DNA of 64,000 nt, from assembly GCF_029960785.1 (NCBI RefSeq), contig NZ_JASBQE010000007.1, positions 124,001 to 188,000 on the forward strand, written 5' to 3'. Every line of letters starts with the position of its first letter. Position 1 is the first letter of the stretch. Below, piece by piece: positions 52,821 through 61,638 of the stretch. Source of the stretch: Polyangium sp. 15x6. Its GTDB lineage: Bacteria; Myxococcota_A; Polyangia; Polyangiales; Polyangiaceae. The position numbers were made by a program, and so were the translations under genes. The notes below the pieces were generated by a model. That model was not told where the DNA came from, did no database searches, and saw only the letters and a list, made by a program, of their open reading frames with translations.

Positions 52821-55189
52821 TGCCGCGTCTTCTTCGTCTTCACGACTTTTTTCGTCTTCGTCTTCGCCTTCTTCGGCCCGTTCGTGCCGCCGCGCGTGAG
52901 TCGACCTTTCGCCTCGGCCTTCGTCACCTTGCCACGGGCGCGTTTTTCCGGGCCGTTCGTCGACGCCGTGCGGCGGATCTTGCGGGGCCTCGCCTCGGAC
53001 ACGCCCTCCTCGTCCACCGCGTTCACGCGCCTGCCATAGATCGAGCGGCGCAGCACGGCGACATCCTCGATCTGCACGAGCATCGTATCGCCGAGCTTGA
53101 TCTGCTCGCCGCTGCGCGTGCCCGTCACGTAGAGACCCGTCTCGTCGACCTCGTAGCCGTCGGGGCCGAGGGCGTCGAGGCGCACGAGCACGTCCACGAA
53201 CGGGTTGTCGATCGCGACGAACAGGCCCGTGCCCACGACGGCCGTCACCGTGCCTTCGTAGATCTCGCCGATGTGCGAGCGCATGAAGAGCGCGCGGTAG
53301 AGGTCGACGACCTCACGCTCGATGTCCATCCCGCGCCGCTCGCAGTCGGACGCGGTCGACGCGGCGAGGCGCAGTTTTTCCTCGGCCTCGGGGCTCGTGT
53401 CGATGCGCTCTCTCTGGAGCAGCGCGCGCATCATGCGGTGCACGACGAGGTCCGGGTAGCGGCGGATCGGCGAGGTGAAGTGCAGGTACGCCGTCGACGC
53501 GAGGCCGAAGTGCCCGCCGTTGTTCACGTCGTAGACGGCCTGCTTCATCGCGCGGAGCAGGAGCGAATGCAGCACCTGCTTCTGCGGGTGGCTCGCGATG
53601 CGCTTCAGGAACGTCGAGAGCTTCTTCGGATCCGAGGCGTCCTCGAGCTCGAAGCCCACGTCGAGCGTCTCGCACATCGTGATGAAGCGCTCGAGGCGCT
53701 CGGGGTTCGGCGGCGCGTGCACGCGGAAGATCCCGGGCACGTTTCGCGTCACGAGCTCGCGCGCGACCGTCTCGTTCGCGAGCAGCATCAGCTCCTCGAT
53801 GAGCTCGTACGCCTTCTTCACGCCCGGATCGTGGGCGCGCTTCTCCACGTCGAGCGGCGCGCCCGTCTCCACATCGAGCACGACCTTCGCCTCGGGCAGA
53901 TCGAAATCGAGCGCGCCGCGGCGCATGCGTCGCGCGCGGAGCAGCCGCGAGAGCTCCCACAGCACCGCGAGGTCCTCGCGCATCGCCTCCGCGTCGGGGT
54001 TCGCCACCGCGTGCTTGGCCAGCCCGAGCGCGCGCGCCACGGACGGGTACGTCAGGGCCGCGCGCGAGCGCATGAAGCCCTCGAAGATACGCGCGTGCGT
54101 CACGGTCCCGGTCGGGTCGAGGTCGACCTCCACGCACAAGCACAGGCGCGTGACGTTCGGCAGGAGCGAGCACAGGTTCGAGGACAGCGCGCGCGGCAGC
54201 ATCGGGATCGCTCGATCCGGCAGATAGATCGAGTTGCCGCGCGTCATCGCGCTCTCGTCGAGCGCGGTCCCGGGCCGCACGTAGTGCGACACGTCGGCGA
54301 TCGCGATCCACGTCCGGTACGAGCCGTCCTCGTTCCGCACGGCCCAGACCGCGTCGTCGTGATCTCGCGCGTCTTCCGGGTCGATCGTCGGCAGCGGCAG
54401 GTGCGTCAGATCCTCGCGGCCGGCGAGCGCCTCGTGCGGCACCTCGTCGCCGTACGCTTCCGCTTCCGCGATCGCCTCCGCGGGGTGCGCCTCCTCGATC
54501 GCCTCGCGCACGAGCACCTTGGCGACCTCGACGTTCGGATCGCCGGGCACGCCGAGCACGGCTTCGAGCACGCCCTCGGGGTTCTCGTCGGGCAGCTCCG
54601 GGAAACGCGTGATCGTGGCGACGGCGGCGAGCCCGTCTTCGAGCTTCGTGCGCGGCTCGGATTTCAGGACGATCGGGCCACGCAGACGCGAGTCGTCCGG
54701 CTCGATCCACACGCTGCGCCCGCGCTTGCGCAAGACGCCCGCGACGCGCGTCGTCTTGCGTTTCACGACGCGCACCACCTCGCCCTCGATGCCCCGGCGT
54801 GACGTCGTCACCACGCGGATCGCCACCGTGTCGCCGTGCAGCGCGCCGGCCATCGCCTCGGACGGCACGTACACGTCGTCGGGCAGATCGAGCACCGCGA
54901 CGAACCCGAAGCCGCGCGGGTTCACGTTCAGCGACCCCTCGTACTCCTTGGTGCGCCGCTCCTCGCGGGCGCGTGCGAGGCGGAAGCGCTGGCCTGGCAA
55001 GGCGACCACGCTTCCGTCCCAGCAGAGGTCGTCGAGCACGCGCCGCAGCGGCTCGTAGGCGCCTTCCGTGAGGCCGAGCCGACTGGCGATCTCGTGGATG
55101 TGCAGGGGGCGACTGTGCTCGGCGAGCACATCGGCGATGGTTACGCGGCCGATCGACGTCATGGATCGTGGAGCCCGGAGGCCGGACAT
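52817..55189 (-). CDS. rnr: Ribonuclease R (RNB family exoribonuclease)
   Basis: The 790-residue protein has an N-terminal helix-turn-helix-like segment, cold-shock-type OB domains (GSLNVNPRGFGFVAV), and the catalytic RNB domain with TIDPEDARDHDDAVWA providing the metal-binding Asp residues. An S1 domain follows (EIYEGTVTAVVGTGLFV), then a Lys-rich tail (KKAKTKTKKVVKTKK). It degrades structured RNA 3'-5'. ATG 55189 is preceded by AGGAGG at very short spacing; ATG 55162 is an alternative start. Confidence 0.95.
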   Translation of the reverse strand: MSGLRAPRSMTSIGRVTIADVLAEHSRPLHIHEIASRLGLTEGAYEPLRRVLDDLCWDGSVVALPGQRFRLARAREERRTKEYEGSLNVNPRGFGFVAVLDLPDDVYVPSEAMAGALHGDTVAIRVVTTSRRGIEGEVVRVVKRKTTRVAGVLRKRGRSVWIEPDDSRLRGPIVLKSEPRTKLEDGLAAVATITRFPELPDENPEGVLEAVLGVPGDPNVEVAKVLVREAIEEAHPAEAIAEAEAYGDEVPHEALAGREDLTHLPLPTIDPEDARDHDDAVWAVRNEDGSYRTWIAIADVSHYVRPGTALDESAMTRGNSIYLPDRAIPMLPRALSSNLCSLLPNVTRLCLCVEVDLDPTGTVTHARIFEGFMRSRAALTYPSVARALGLAKHAVANPDAEAMREDLAVLWELSRLLRARRMRRGALDFDLPEAKVVLDVETGAPLDVEKRAHDPGVKKAYELIEELMLLANETVARELVTRNVPGIFRVHAPPNPERLERFITMCETLDVGFELEDASDPKKLSTFLKRIASHPQKQVLHSLLLRAMKQAVYDVNNGGHFGLASTAYLHFTSPIRRYPDLVVHRMMRALLQRERIDTSPEAEEKLRLAASTASDCERRGMDIEREVVDLYRALFMRSHIGEIYEGTVTAVVGTGLFVAIDNPFVDVLVRLDALGPDGYEVDETGLYVTGTRSGEQIKLGDTMLVQIEDVAVLRRSIYGRRVNAVDEEGVSEARPRKIRRTASTNGPEKRARGKVTKAEAKGRLTRGGTNGPKKAKTKTKKVVKTKKTRH

Positions 55190-55291
55190 CCCCTCCTATT
55201 CGCGTTTTTGGGCACGCGCTGGGCGGTTTCCTAGCATGTCCCGAACCAAAGCCGGCTGCGAAAGGACGGCGCTTGTGCGAAACATGAGCCG

Positions 55292-56461
55292 ATGCGCACC
55301 TTGCCCGTCCTCTTGCTCCGTTTGCCCCTGCTCGTCGCGATCGCTGCGTCGTCCGCGCTCGTCGTCGAGTACACGAACGCGGGCGATCCCGCGTTCTGCG
55401 GCGTGACGTCGGGCTGCTTCGCGGTGCGCATGTCCCCCTGGTCGCGCCTGTTCGGCCTCGCCCCGCTGCCGAGCCTCGGACTTGCCGCCTACGCGCTCCT
55501 CTTCGGGCTGACGCTCGTCGCTCGTCGCAAATCGCAGCACGTCCTCGTCGCGTCCCTCGCCGTGCCGGGCGGCCTCTTCGCGGCCTTCCTCCTGTGGCTG
55601 CAGAAGACCGAGATCGGCGCGTTCTGCGCGTGGTGCGTCGCCGTCGACCTCTCCGCGATCGTCGCGGCTTCGGCCTCGGTGTGGGTCGCTCTCCGCGCGT
55701 GGAAGGACGAAGGCCGTGTCCTCCTACCGCAACGAAGGTCCGTCACGACGGCCTGGGTCGCGGCCGCGATGTTCGCGGTGCTCGTGCCCTTCGTCTGGGG
55801 CCGTTATCCCGTCGAGCCGCCGCTGCCCGCGGCCATCCAGACCGAGAGCACGCCCGGCAAGGTCACGATCGTCGGCTTCACCGACTTCGAGTGTCCCTTC
55901 TGCCGGCGCATGCACCCCGTGCTGCACGGCGTCGCCGAGAAGTACGGCGACCGCGTGAAGCTCGTGCGCAAGATGATGCCGCTCTCGGGCCACCCGGGCG
56001 CCGAGCCCGCGGCGCTCGCCTACCTCTGCACGCCCCTGCCGAAGCGCGAGACCGTCGCCGACGAGCTCTACGCGGCCGAGCCGGAAGCACTCACGCGCGA
56101 AAATATCCCGAAGCTCCTCGCGCAGAAGACGGGCCTCGACGCGGAGGGCCTCGCGAGCTGCATGAACGCGCCGGAGACGAGGGCCGAGCTGGAACGCGAC
56201 AAAAAACTCTTCGAGGACCTCGGCGGCCGCGGTTTGCCGTTCACGTTCGTCGGCAAGCGCGTGGTGCTCGGGTTCAACCCGGACCGCGTCGAGATGGCCA
56301 TGACGCAGGAGCTCGGGGGCCCGCGCTTGTCGCTGCCGCTCTGGGGCATGTTCGTCGTGCTCGGCGTGGCGTTCCTGCTCGCGGTGCTCGTCACGCTGAT
56401 GACGCCGGTGGGCGACCTGGACGGAGACGCGCCGCGCAAGGACCGCTCGCCCTCCGCGTGA
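55292..56461 (+). CDS. VKOR-DsbA/thioredoxin fusion protein
   Basis: The 389-residue protein starts with a vitamin K epoxide reductase-type domain of four to five membrane helices. The conserved loop cysteines are C36 and C42 (AFCGVTSGC) and the quinone-site motif is C112-A-W-C115. After one more helix (about 155-172) comes an exported DsbA/thioredoxin domain with C201-P-F-C204 (FECPFCRRM), and a last membrane helix near 350-370. The fusion makes disulfides in exported proteins and passes electrons to quinone. It is divergent from rnr across 102 bp. Confidence 0.93.
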   Translation: MRTLPVLLLRLPLLVAIAASSALVVEYTNAGDPAFCGVTSGCFAVRMSPWSRLFGLAPLPSLGLAAYALLFGLTLVARRKSQHVLVASLAVPGGLFAAFLLWLQKTEIGAFCAWCVAVDLSAIVAASASVWVALRAWKDEGRVLLPQRRSVTTAWVAAAMFAVLVPFVWGRYPVEPPLPAAIQTESTPGKVTIVGFTDFECPFCRRMHPVLHGVAEKYGDRVKLVRKMMPLSGHPGAEPAALAYLCTPLPKRETVADELYAAEPEALTRENIPKLLAQKTGLDAEGLASCMNAPETRAELERDKKLFEDLGGRGLPFTFVGKRVVLGFNPDRVEMAMTQELGGPRLSLPLWGMFVVLGVAFLLAVLVTLMTPVGDLDGDAPRKDRSPSA

Positions 56462-56520
56462 CCCTTGCTGGCAGGGCGGATCGGCCTCCCCTCGAAGCGC
56501 CGTCCGTGTAACACTTCACC

Positions 56521-57753
56521 ATGGATACAGATACAGCGTCGGGCAGCGTAAGTACGCTGCCGCTCGAGTTCTTCCAGCAGCTTCCGAAGACGGACCTTCA
56601 CGTCCATCTCGACGGCTCGCTGCGACTCGAGACGATCATCGACCTCGCGAAGAAACACGGCGTCGAGATGCCGTCGTACGACCCGGCCGAGCTCCGGCGC
56701 GCGATGCGGCTCGGCCAGAACACGGGTTCGCTCGTCGAGTACCTCAAGGCATTCGACGTCACGCTGCGCGTCCTGCAGACCGAAGACGCGCTCTTCCGTT
56801 GCGCTTACGAGCTCGCCGAGGACGCGGCGCGCGAGAACGTCCGCTACATGGAGGTTCGTTACGCGCCGATGCTGCACACGCGGCTCGGGCTCAAGCTCAC
56901 GAGCGTCGTCGAGGCGGTGCTCGCGGGCCTGCGCGCCGCGCACGACAACCTCGGCATCGAGAGCGCGGTCATCGTGTGCGGCATCCGCAACATCTCGCCG
57001 CACTCCTCGCTGGAGATGGCCGAGCTCGCGGTGGCGTACAAGAACCGCGGCGTCGTCGGCTTCGACCTCGCCGGCGCCGAGTACGACAACCCCGCCAAGC
57101 ACCACAAGGCCGCCTTCCAGCTCGTCCGCGACAACAACATCAACTGCACGATCCACGCGGGCGAGGCGTACGGGCCCGAGTCGATCGCGCAGGCGATCCA
57201 CGTCTGCGGCGCGCATCGCATCGGCCACGGCTGCCGCCTGCGCGAGAATGGCGACCTCCTGCATTACGTGAACGATCACCGCATCCCGCTCGAAGCCTGC
57301 CCGTCGTCGAACGTGCAGACCGGCGCGGTGCGAGACCTCGCGTCGCATCCGCTGAAGCTCTATTACAACCTGGGCCTCCGCGTGACGGTCAACACGGACA
57401 ACCGGCTCGTCACGGACACGACGGTGTCGAACGAGCTCTGGCTCTGCCACACGAAGATGGGCATGTCGCTGAAGGACATCAAGACGATCCTCGTCTCGGG
57501 GTTCAAGAGCGCGTTCATGCCGTTCCACATCAAGCAGTCGTATCTCCGGCGCGTGACCGAGGAGCTCGAGCGGTTCCAGCCGGATGGGCGCATCCTGCCG
57601 GCGCGCAAGCCCGAGTCCTCCCGGAGCGAGCAGGAGACGTGGCTGCCGCGCGGCGTGTTGCCGCCGGTGAGCTTCGACGTGCCGAACCCCGCGAGCGACG
57701 TTTCTCCGGTGCACGCCGCGGTCGAGCGCGCCATCGAGGACGGCGCGAACTGA
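56521..57753 (+). CDS. add: Adenosine deaminase
   Basis: The 410-residue protein has the metal motif H27-V-H29-L-D-G-S, the substrate motif HAGEA with H212/E215, HRIGHGC and NTDNR with D293. These are all zinc and catalytic residues of the adenosine/AMP deaminase family. It converts adenosine to inosine in purine salvage. The C-terminal 50 residues extend beyond most homologues and are Pro/Ser-rich. ATG 56521 is followed by a short Thr/Ser-rich lead-in before the family start (LPKTDLHVHLDG). A strong hairpin follows the stop. Confidence 0.93.
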   Translation: MDTDTASGSVSTLPLEFFQQLPKTDLHVHLDGSLRLETIIDLAKKHGVEMPSYDPAELRRAMRLGQNTGSLVEYLKAFDVTLRVLQTEDALFRCAYELAEDAARENVRYMEVRYAPMLHTRLGLKLTSVVEAVLAGLRAAHDNLGIESAVIVCGIRNISPHSSLEMAELAVAYKNRGVVGFDLAGAEYDNPAKHHKAAFQLVRDNNINCTIHAGEAYGPESIAQAIHVCGAHRIGHGCRLRENGDLLHYVNDHRIPLEACPSSNVQTGAVRDLASHPLKLYYNLGLRVTVNTDNRLVTDTTVSNELWLCHTKMGMSLKDIKTILVSGFKSAFMPFHIKQSYLRRVTEELERFQPDGRILPARKPESSRSEQETWLPRGVLPPVSFDVPNPASDVSPVHAAVERAIEDGAN

Positions 57754-57761
57754 CGCCCCCC

Positions 57762-57797
57762 ACGCCGCGCGGACCGTGCACACGGCCCGCGCGGCGT
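57762..57797 (+). terminator. Terminator-like hairpin after add
   Basis: ACGCCGCGCGGACCGTG (57762-57778) pairs with CACGGCCCGCGCGGCGT (57781-57797): 17 positions with one mismatch and a 2-nt centre, 8 bp after the add stop. It is followed by CTTTCGTCT, a partial U-run. A likely terminator or mRNA 3' end structure. Confidence 0.7.
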
Positions 57798-57853
57798 CTT
57801 TCGTCTGCTCTCCCCTCCAAACCATCCCCGCGTAGGGCGCTGTCGGAATCACG

Positions 57854-57891
57854 AACGCCCGAACATTCGCCGTTCGCGGCGGACGGGCGTT
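57854..57891. repeat. Nested hairpin with a UUCG tetraloop
   Basis: An outer stem AACGCCCG/CGGGCGTT (57854-57861 with 57884-57891) encloses a 4-nt bulge. The inner 7-bp stem is built on CGCCG-TTCG-CGGCG (57868-57881), i.e. a UUCG tetraloop, among the most stable RNA hairpins. It may terminate one of the two convergent transcripts or belong to a small RNA. Confidence 0.65.
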
Positions 57892-58304
57892 GTTCGGCCA
57901 TGGGACGAGCGGGTGAGCGATGGCGCGGGGAGGGTCTGCCGCCGGGACGACCGTGGGCCGCTGCACGCGGGCCCTCTGGGGAAGGAACAACGGTGGGTCG
58001 CTGACGCGGCCCCGGGTTGTTTCCGGGAAACAGGGCGCGGACGTCGCCTCGCCGAGGGTTGTTTCGGGCGGAGACGGTCGGTGGGCAGGGAGCACGGGAC
58101 CGGTCGGGCGGCCGAACAGGGGGCGGCGTCCCGTGACGGCATTGGCTTCGGGCGGCGACCGAGGACGAGCGGGCGGCTTGGAAAGCGGACACGCGGGACC
58201 GGTGAGGGTCGACGTGGACCCCGAGGTCGTTTGGGTGGCCGTACGGGGGCTGGCTTTTTCCGCGGCGCTCGTTTGGGCGATTCGAGCCGCAGGCAATCGG
58301 CGCG

Positions 58305-59180
58305 CTACGTCTTGGCCCTTGCCTTGAGCGCGGCGGCCTTTTCGAGCAGGGCTTTGGCCTGGGCTTCGAGCTCCTCGGCCGCCTGCACCTGGGCCAAGCG
58401 CTCCTCGGCGGCGCGGGCTTCGGTCGCGGCTTCCTCTTCGAGCTTCTGGAGGAGGGCCTTTCGTGCGGCGAGCTCGGCGGTGAGCTCCTCGATCGAGGTC
58501 TTCACCTCGTCGATGGTCTCCTCCTCTTCGCGCGGGGCTTCGGTGGAGAAAAAGCCGTCGCCGAAGTTCTGGGGGAGGGTGGGGTTCTGGTACGGCAGCT
58601 TCGCGAGCCCGCCGTAGGCCTCTTTGCGGGCGGCATTGACCTTGTCGATGAATTGCTTGCGCGTGCCGATGTCGCGGAAATCGCGATTGCGCGACAGCGC
58701 TTTTTTGCGCAGCTCCTCGGCGCCCTTGCCGGCGGCGACGAGGTCCTCTGCTTCGGGCGCCATGGCGACGAGCGCGGGCACGCCGCATTTCGCGAGCGTA
58801 TCGCGCCAATCGCTCATGGACGCGAGTTGACCGCCGAGGACGGGCCGCCGGAATTTCGCGAGCGCTTTGTTTTTGAAGAGGGCGGCGCGGAGCTGCTTGC
58901 GGGTATGGCCGTCCGTCTCGTTGTCGACGGCGCGCGAGACGCGGCCGGCAAAAGAATCGAGCCCGTCGTCGGCCTTGTCGACGCCGGCCTGCGTCCTCGA
59001 TAACGCGTCGAGGATATCGATTTCCTCGAGGAGCACGGACTTCCATTCCTCGCGGAGCGCCTGGAACGTCGGCACATAAGCCGCGGCGAGCGGCTCCTCG
59101 ACCATACGGGAGAGGGAATAGGCGAGCTCTCCACGGAGCGTGAAGATTCCAATGCGGTACGGGAGGGCGCGGGCGGCCAT
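58305..59180 (-). CDS. Protein of unknown function with C-terminal coiled coil
   Basis: The 291-residue protein has no signal peptide. The N-terminal part is helical with no known motif (KADDGLDSFAGRVSRAVDNE; RPVLGGQLASMSDW). Residues about 222-290 form a long coiled coil rich in Ala/Glu/Leu (EELTAELAARKALLQKLEEE). The ATG at 59180 looks sound. It could be a structural or partner protein, but the sequence gives no functional hint. Confidence 0.8.
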   Translation of the reverse strand: MAARALPYRIGIFTLRGELAYSLSRMVEEPLAAAYVPTFQALREEWKSVLLEEIDILDALSRTQAGVDKADDGLDSFAGRVSRAVDNETDGHTRKQLRAALFKNKALAKFRRPVLGGQLASMSDWRDTLAKCGVPALVAMAPEAEDLVAAGKGAEELRKKALSRNRDFRDIGTRKQFIDKVNAARKEAYGGLAKLPYQNPTLPQNFGDGFFSTEAPREEEETIDEVKTSIEELTAELAARKALLQKLEEEAATEARAAEERLAQVQAAEELEAQAKALLEKAAALKARAKT

Positions 59181-59342
59181 GGCGGGGACGGTAGCGCGGG
59201 TTACGGGGATGATGTCAAGAGAATTTGTACGGGGGGACCCGGTGGACGCGGGTCTGCAACGTCATGCCGTAGGCTCATGGCTCGGATGGCCGCCCGCCGA
59301 TGGGGGTGAGGGCTGGTCCATTCCGAGAGAAAGGAGCGGTCC

Positions 59343-59450
59343 ATGCGACGATCGACTCGATGGGCTCGCCTTTGGCATTCCCTCGTCACGGCGCTCGCGG
59401 TCTCGCGTTCGTCGATCCGAATCGCCTCCCCGATCATGTTGCGTCGTTGA
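59343..59450 (+). CDS. Possible 35-residue small protein or leader peptide
   Basis: AAGGAG (59331-59336) lies 6 bp before ATG 59343, the best ribosome site in this part of the window. The ORF encodes a short basic peptide with a hydrophobic middle (WHSLVTALAV) and stops before the hairpins. It may be a leader peptide or a decayed signal-peptide gene. Confidence 0.35.
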   Translation: MRRSTRWARLWHSLVTALAVSRSSIRIASPIMLRR

Positions 59451-59516
59451 GGGGTGAGATTCGGACCTCCGGCGGGCGCGTGCTGTCCGACCGAGGGCTC
59501 GACGCCTGCCTCTCCT

Positions 59517-59579
59517 GCCCGAGCCGAACACGGTCCTCCTGGCCTCGTAAACGAAAAGGCGCTGTGTTCGGCTTCGGGC
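59517..59579. repeat. Inverted repeat A (15-16-bp arms, one bulge)
   Basis: GCCCGAGCCGAACAC (59517-59531) pairs with GTGTTCGGCTTCGGGC (59564-59579) with one bulged base and a 32-nt loop. It lies just before inverted repeat B. Confidence 0.7.
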
Positions 59580-59598
59580 GGTTTCTTCACGAAATGAC

Positions 59599-59669
59599 CC
59601 GCAGGAGAGGGCGATGGGGGCGCGCGCATCTGGGCACGCACCGCTCGCCTCCATCGCCCTCTCCTGCGG
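59599..59669. repeat. Inverted repeat B (perfect 19-bp arms, extendable to about 28 positions)
   Basis: CCGCAGGAGAGGGCGATGG (59599-59617) has its exact reverse complement at 59651-59669. Pairing continues inward with one G-U and one mismatch to leave a loop of about 15 nt (59627-59641). Such a long perfect stem is unusual for chance. The element ends about 76 bp before the histidine kinase start. Confidence 0.85.
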
Positions 59670-59745
59670 CTCGGATCGGTGACTTCCCGGAGGGAAACGG
59701 TAGGACCTGTCGACGGATCCCCAGACACGCTCTACCATCGCGCTC

Positions 59746-61413
59746 GTGTCCGGCCCCCCGCACCCTCCTCGCCCCGCCCCCCTCATCAAGAGACGGAAGA
59801 TCGAGCGCCGCGTCGTCCTCGCGGTGCTCGTGACCGCCGTCATCCCGCTCGTCGCCGCGCTGCTCATGGCGCGGGCCATGGTCGCGCGCGTCAGCGCGAC
59901 CGCGTTTCAGCCGGAGTTCGGCGCGCACCTCGACCGCGCGCTCGGCGTGTATGCCGACCTCGCCAAGACGATCAAGCAAGGCATGCGGTACGAGGCCGAC
60001 GCCATTGCGATGCGGCCCGAGCTCTCGCGCGTGGTGAAGGACGGGGAGGGGGATCGGGTCTCGGCCGAGCTCGCGCGGGAATTCTCCGCGCATCCCTCGC
60101 TCGTCTCGCTGAAAATCGAGGACGCGTCGGGCGCGGTCCTCGGCAAACACGAGCGCGAGCGCCCCGTGGATCCCGCCGTGGAGCGCACGCTGCTCGTGCG
60201 CAGGCCGCTCGGCGAGGCCTCCGAGGACGACGGCCCCTTCCTCGTCGCCACGTTCGCCGCGCCAAACGCGCGGTTCGCCGAGATGGAGTCCGCGCAGGAG
60301 TTCGTCCAGGCATACCATCAGATCGAACGACATCATCGCGAGGAATACGTCGACCGGACGTACACGCGTGCGTTCGGCCTCCTGTTCGGGCTTTTGATCT
60401 TGCTCGCGGCCCTCGCGGGGATCGTGGTCGCGCGGCCGGTGACGCGGCGGATCGCCGAGCTCGCGGCGGCGACGCGTCCCGTGGCGGCGGGTGATTTGAC
60501 GGTGCGGGTCGCGGTGACCGGGGACGACGAGGTCGGCGACCTCGGCAGGGCGTTCAATCGAATGCTCGAGGAGCTCGACGAGAGCCGCGCCCGCGTCGAG
60601 TTCCTCCGCCGCATGAGCGAATGGCAGAAGATGGCCCGGCACCTCGCGCACGAAATCAAGAATCCGCTCACGCCGATCCAGCTCGCCGTGCAGGAGTGCC
60701 ATCGCCGGTATGCCGGCGACGATCCCGACTATCGGCGCATCGTGCAAACCACGCTGGAGGTCGTCGAGGAGGAGGTGGGCACGCTCCGCCGCCTCGTCGG
60801 CGAGTTCTCGAGCTTCGCGCGGCTGCCGCGGGCGGAGCTCGAATCGGTCGACCTCGGCGCCTTCTTGCGCGAGCAGCGGGACCATTTCTCGGCCCGGACG
60901 GAGGGCCGCACGAGCTCGGACGAAGAGGCGCTCCTCTCGCGGATCGATCTGCGCTTCGACGTGCCCGAGGGCGCGATGCCCGCGGTCCTCGATCGCGAAA
61001 TGCTTCATCGCGTCCTCACGAACGTCGTGCAGAATGCGGCCCAGGCGCTCCGGGACGCCCGCAAGCGCGCCGGCAAGAGCGAGGGGACCTGGGGGCGGGT
61101 CATGGTCTCGGCGCGGACCGTGGGCGGCTCCTACGTCGTCGACGTCGACGACGATGGCCCGGGCATCGCGGCCGAGGTGCGCGACGTGCTCTTCGATCCT
61201 TACGTGACGACGAAGCGCGACGGCACGGGGCTCGGGCTCACCATCGTGAAGAAAATCGTCGTCGATCACGGCGGCACCATCGAGGCCACGGCCTCGTCGC
61301 TCGGGGGCGCGCGGTTCAGGATCCGGCTGCCCCGCGCGGACAGCGCCGAGGCGCGCGCCGCCGTCGAGCGGTCCCTCGCGGCGGACGACGAGGAGGCGGC
61401 GCGCTCTTCCTGA
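59746..61413 (+). CDS. Sensor histidine kinase, NtrY-like
   Basis: The 555-residue protein has a basic Pro-rich start, membrane helices near 22-45 and 207-228, an extracytoplasmic domain between them and a HAMP domain (ARPVTRRIAELAAA to AFNRMLEELDE). The H-box is HLAHEIKNPLTPIQL with H302. ATP-binding motifs are NVVQNAAQAL, VDDDGPGIA and GTGLGLTIVKKIV. GTG 59746 is used. The extracytoplasmic domain may sense an envelope signal; no response-regulator gene is adjacent. It lies downstream of the structured leader region. Confidence 0.92.
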   Translation: MSGPPHPPRPAPLIKRRKIERRVVLAVLVTAVIPLVAALLMARAMVARVSATAFQPEFGAHLDRALGVYADLAKTIKQGMRYEADAIAMRPELSRVVKDGEGDRVSAELAREFSAHPSLVSLKIEDASGAVLGKHERERPVDPAVERTLLVRRPLGEASEDDGPFLVATFAAPNARFAEMESAQEFVQAYHQIERHHREEYVDRTYTRAFGLLFGLLILLAALAGIVVARPVTRRIAELAAATRPVAAGDLTVRVAVTGDDEVGDLGRAFNRMLEELDESRARVEFLRRMSEWQKMARHLAHEIKNPLTPIQLAVQECHRRYAGDDPDYRRIVQTTLEVVEEEVGTLRRLVGEFSSFARLPRAELESVDLGAFLREQRDHFSARTEGRTSSDEEALLSRIDLRFDVPEGAMPAVLDREMLHRVLTNVVQNAAQALRDARKRAGKSEGTWGRVMVSARTVGGSYVVDVDDDGPGIAAEVRDVLFDPYVTTKRDGTGLGLTIVKKIVVDHGGTIEATASSLGGARFRIRLPRADSAEARAAVERSLAADDEEAARSS

Positions 61414-61482
61414 GCCGGTGCGTAGCGTCGTGCACGACGGCGACACCCTGCGTGGCACGACCGCTGCAATGGTCACCCGTTC

Positions 61483-61638
61483 ATGGCGCCCTGGCTCCGT
61501 ATCGTTCTCTGGGTGGTGGCGATCGTGGCCCCGGGTGGATTCGCGCTCCTGCCCTTCCTTGCAGGTGAACACGTCAAGCGGAGGCGCGACGAGCGGTCGC
61601 GCGCCCTCGCCACCTCCTCGGTGAAGGCTGGACAGTAG
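61483..61638 (+). CDS. Small membrane protein, 51 residues
   Basis: ATG 61483 opens a 51-residue frame with one strong membrane helix (IVLWVVAIVAPGGFALLPFLAG, split here: IVLWVVAIVAPG then GFALLPFLAG) followed by a basic segment EHVKRRRDERSR. The positive-inside rule predicts an N-out, C-in topology. It begins 69 bp after the histidine kinase stop and could be a co-transcribed helper. The pattern (hydrophobic core, then basic tail) argues against chance. Confidence 0.6.
   Translation: MAPWLRIVLWVVAIVAPGGFALLPFLAGEHVKRRRDERSRALATSSVKAGQ

Larger units (their letters stand above)
57754..58304. other. 551-bp non-coding gap after add, with strong hairpins
   Basis: The long open frames here are low-complexity and show no protein character. 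Apart from the terminator, it contains a branched hairpin (57854-57891) and several G/T-rich repeats of GGGTTGTTTC (near 58013 and 58053). The gap lies between the convergent add and 58305 genes. Confidence 0.5.
59181..59745. other. 565-bp region between divergent genes with two long hairpins and a small ORF
   Basis: No ordinary gene is supported. It contains a short ORF with an ideal ribosome site (59343-59450) and two consecutive long inverted repeats (59517-59579 and 59599-59669), all upstream of the + strand histidine kinase. This is more structure than a simple promoter region needs. Confidence 0.6.

Noticed and set aside
57913-58617. Open frames of 130-230 codons in the gap after add
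   Set aside because: No ribosome site, extreme Arg/Gly/Ser composition and overlap with a real minus strand gene.
59300-59879. Open frames on both strands across the hairpin region
   Set aside because: No protein-like sequence; the inverted repeats explain part of the open frames on both strands.
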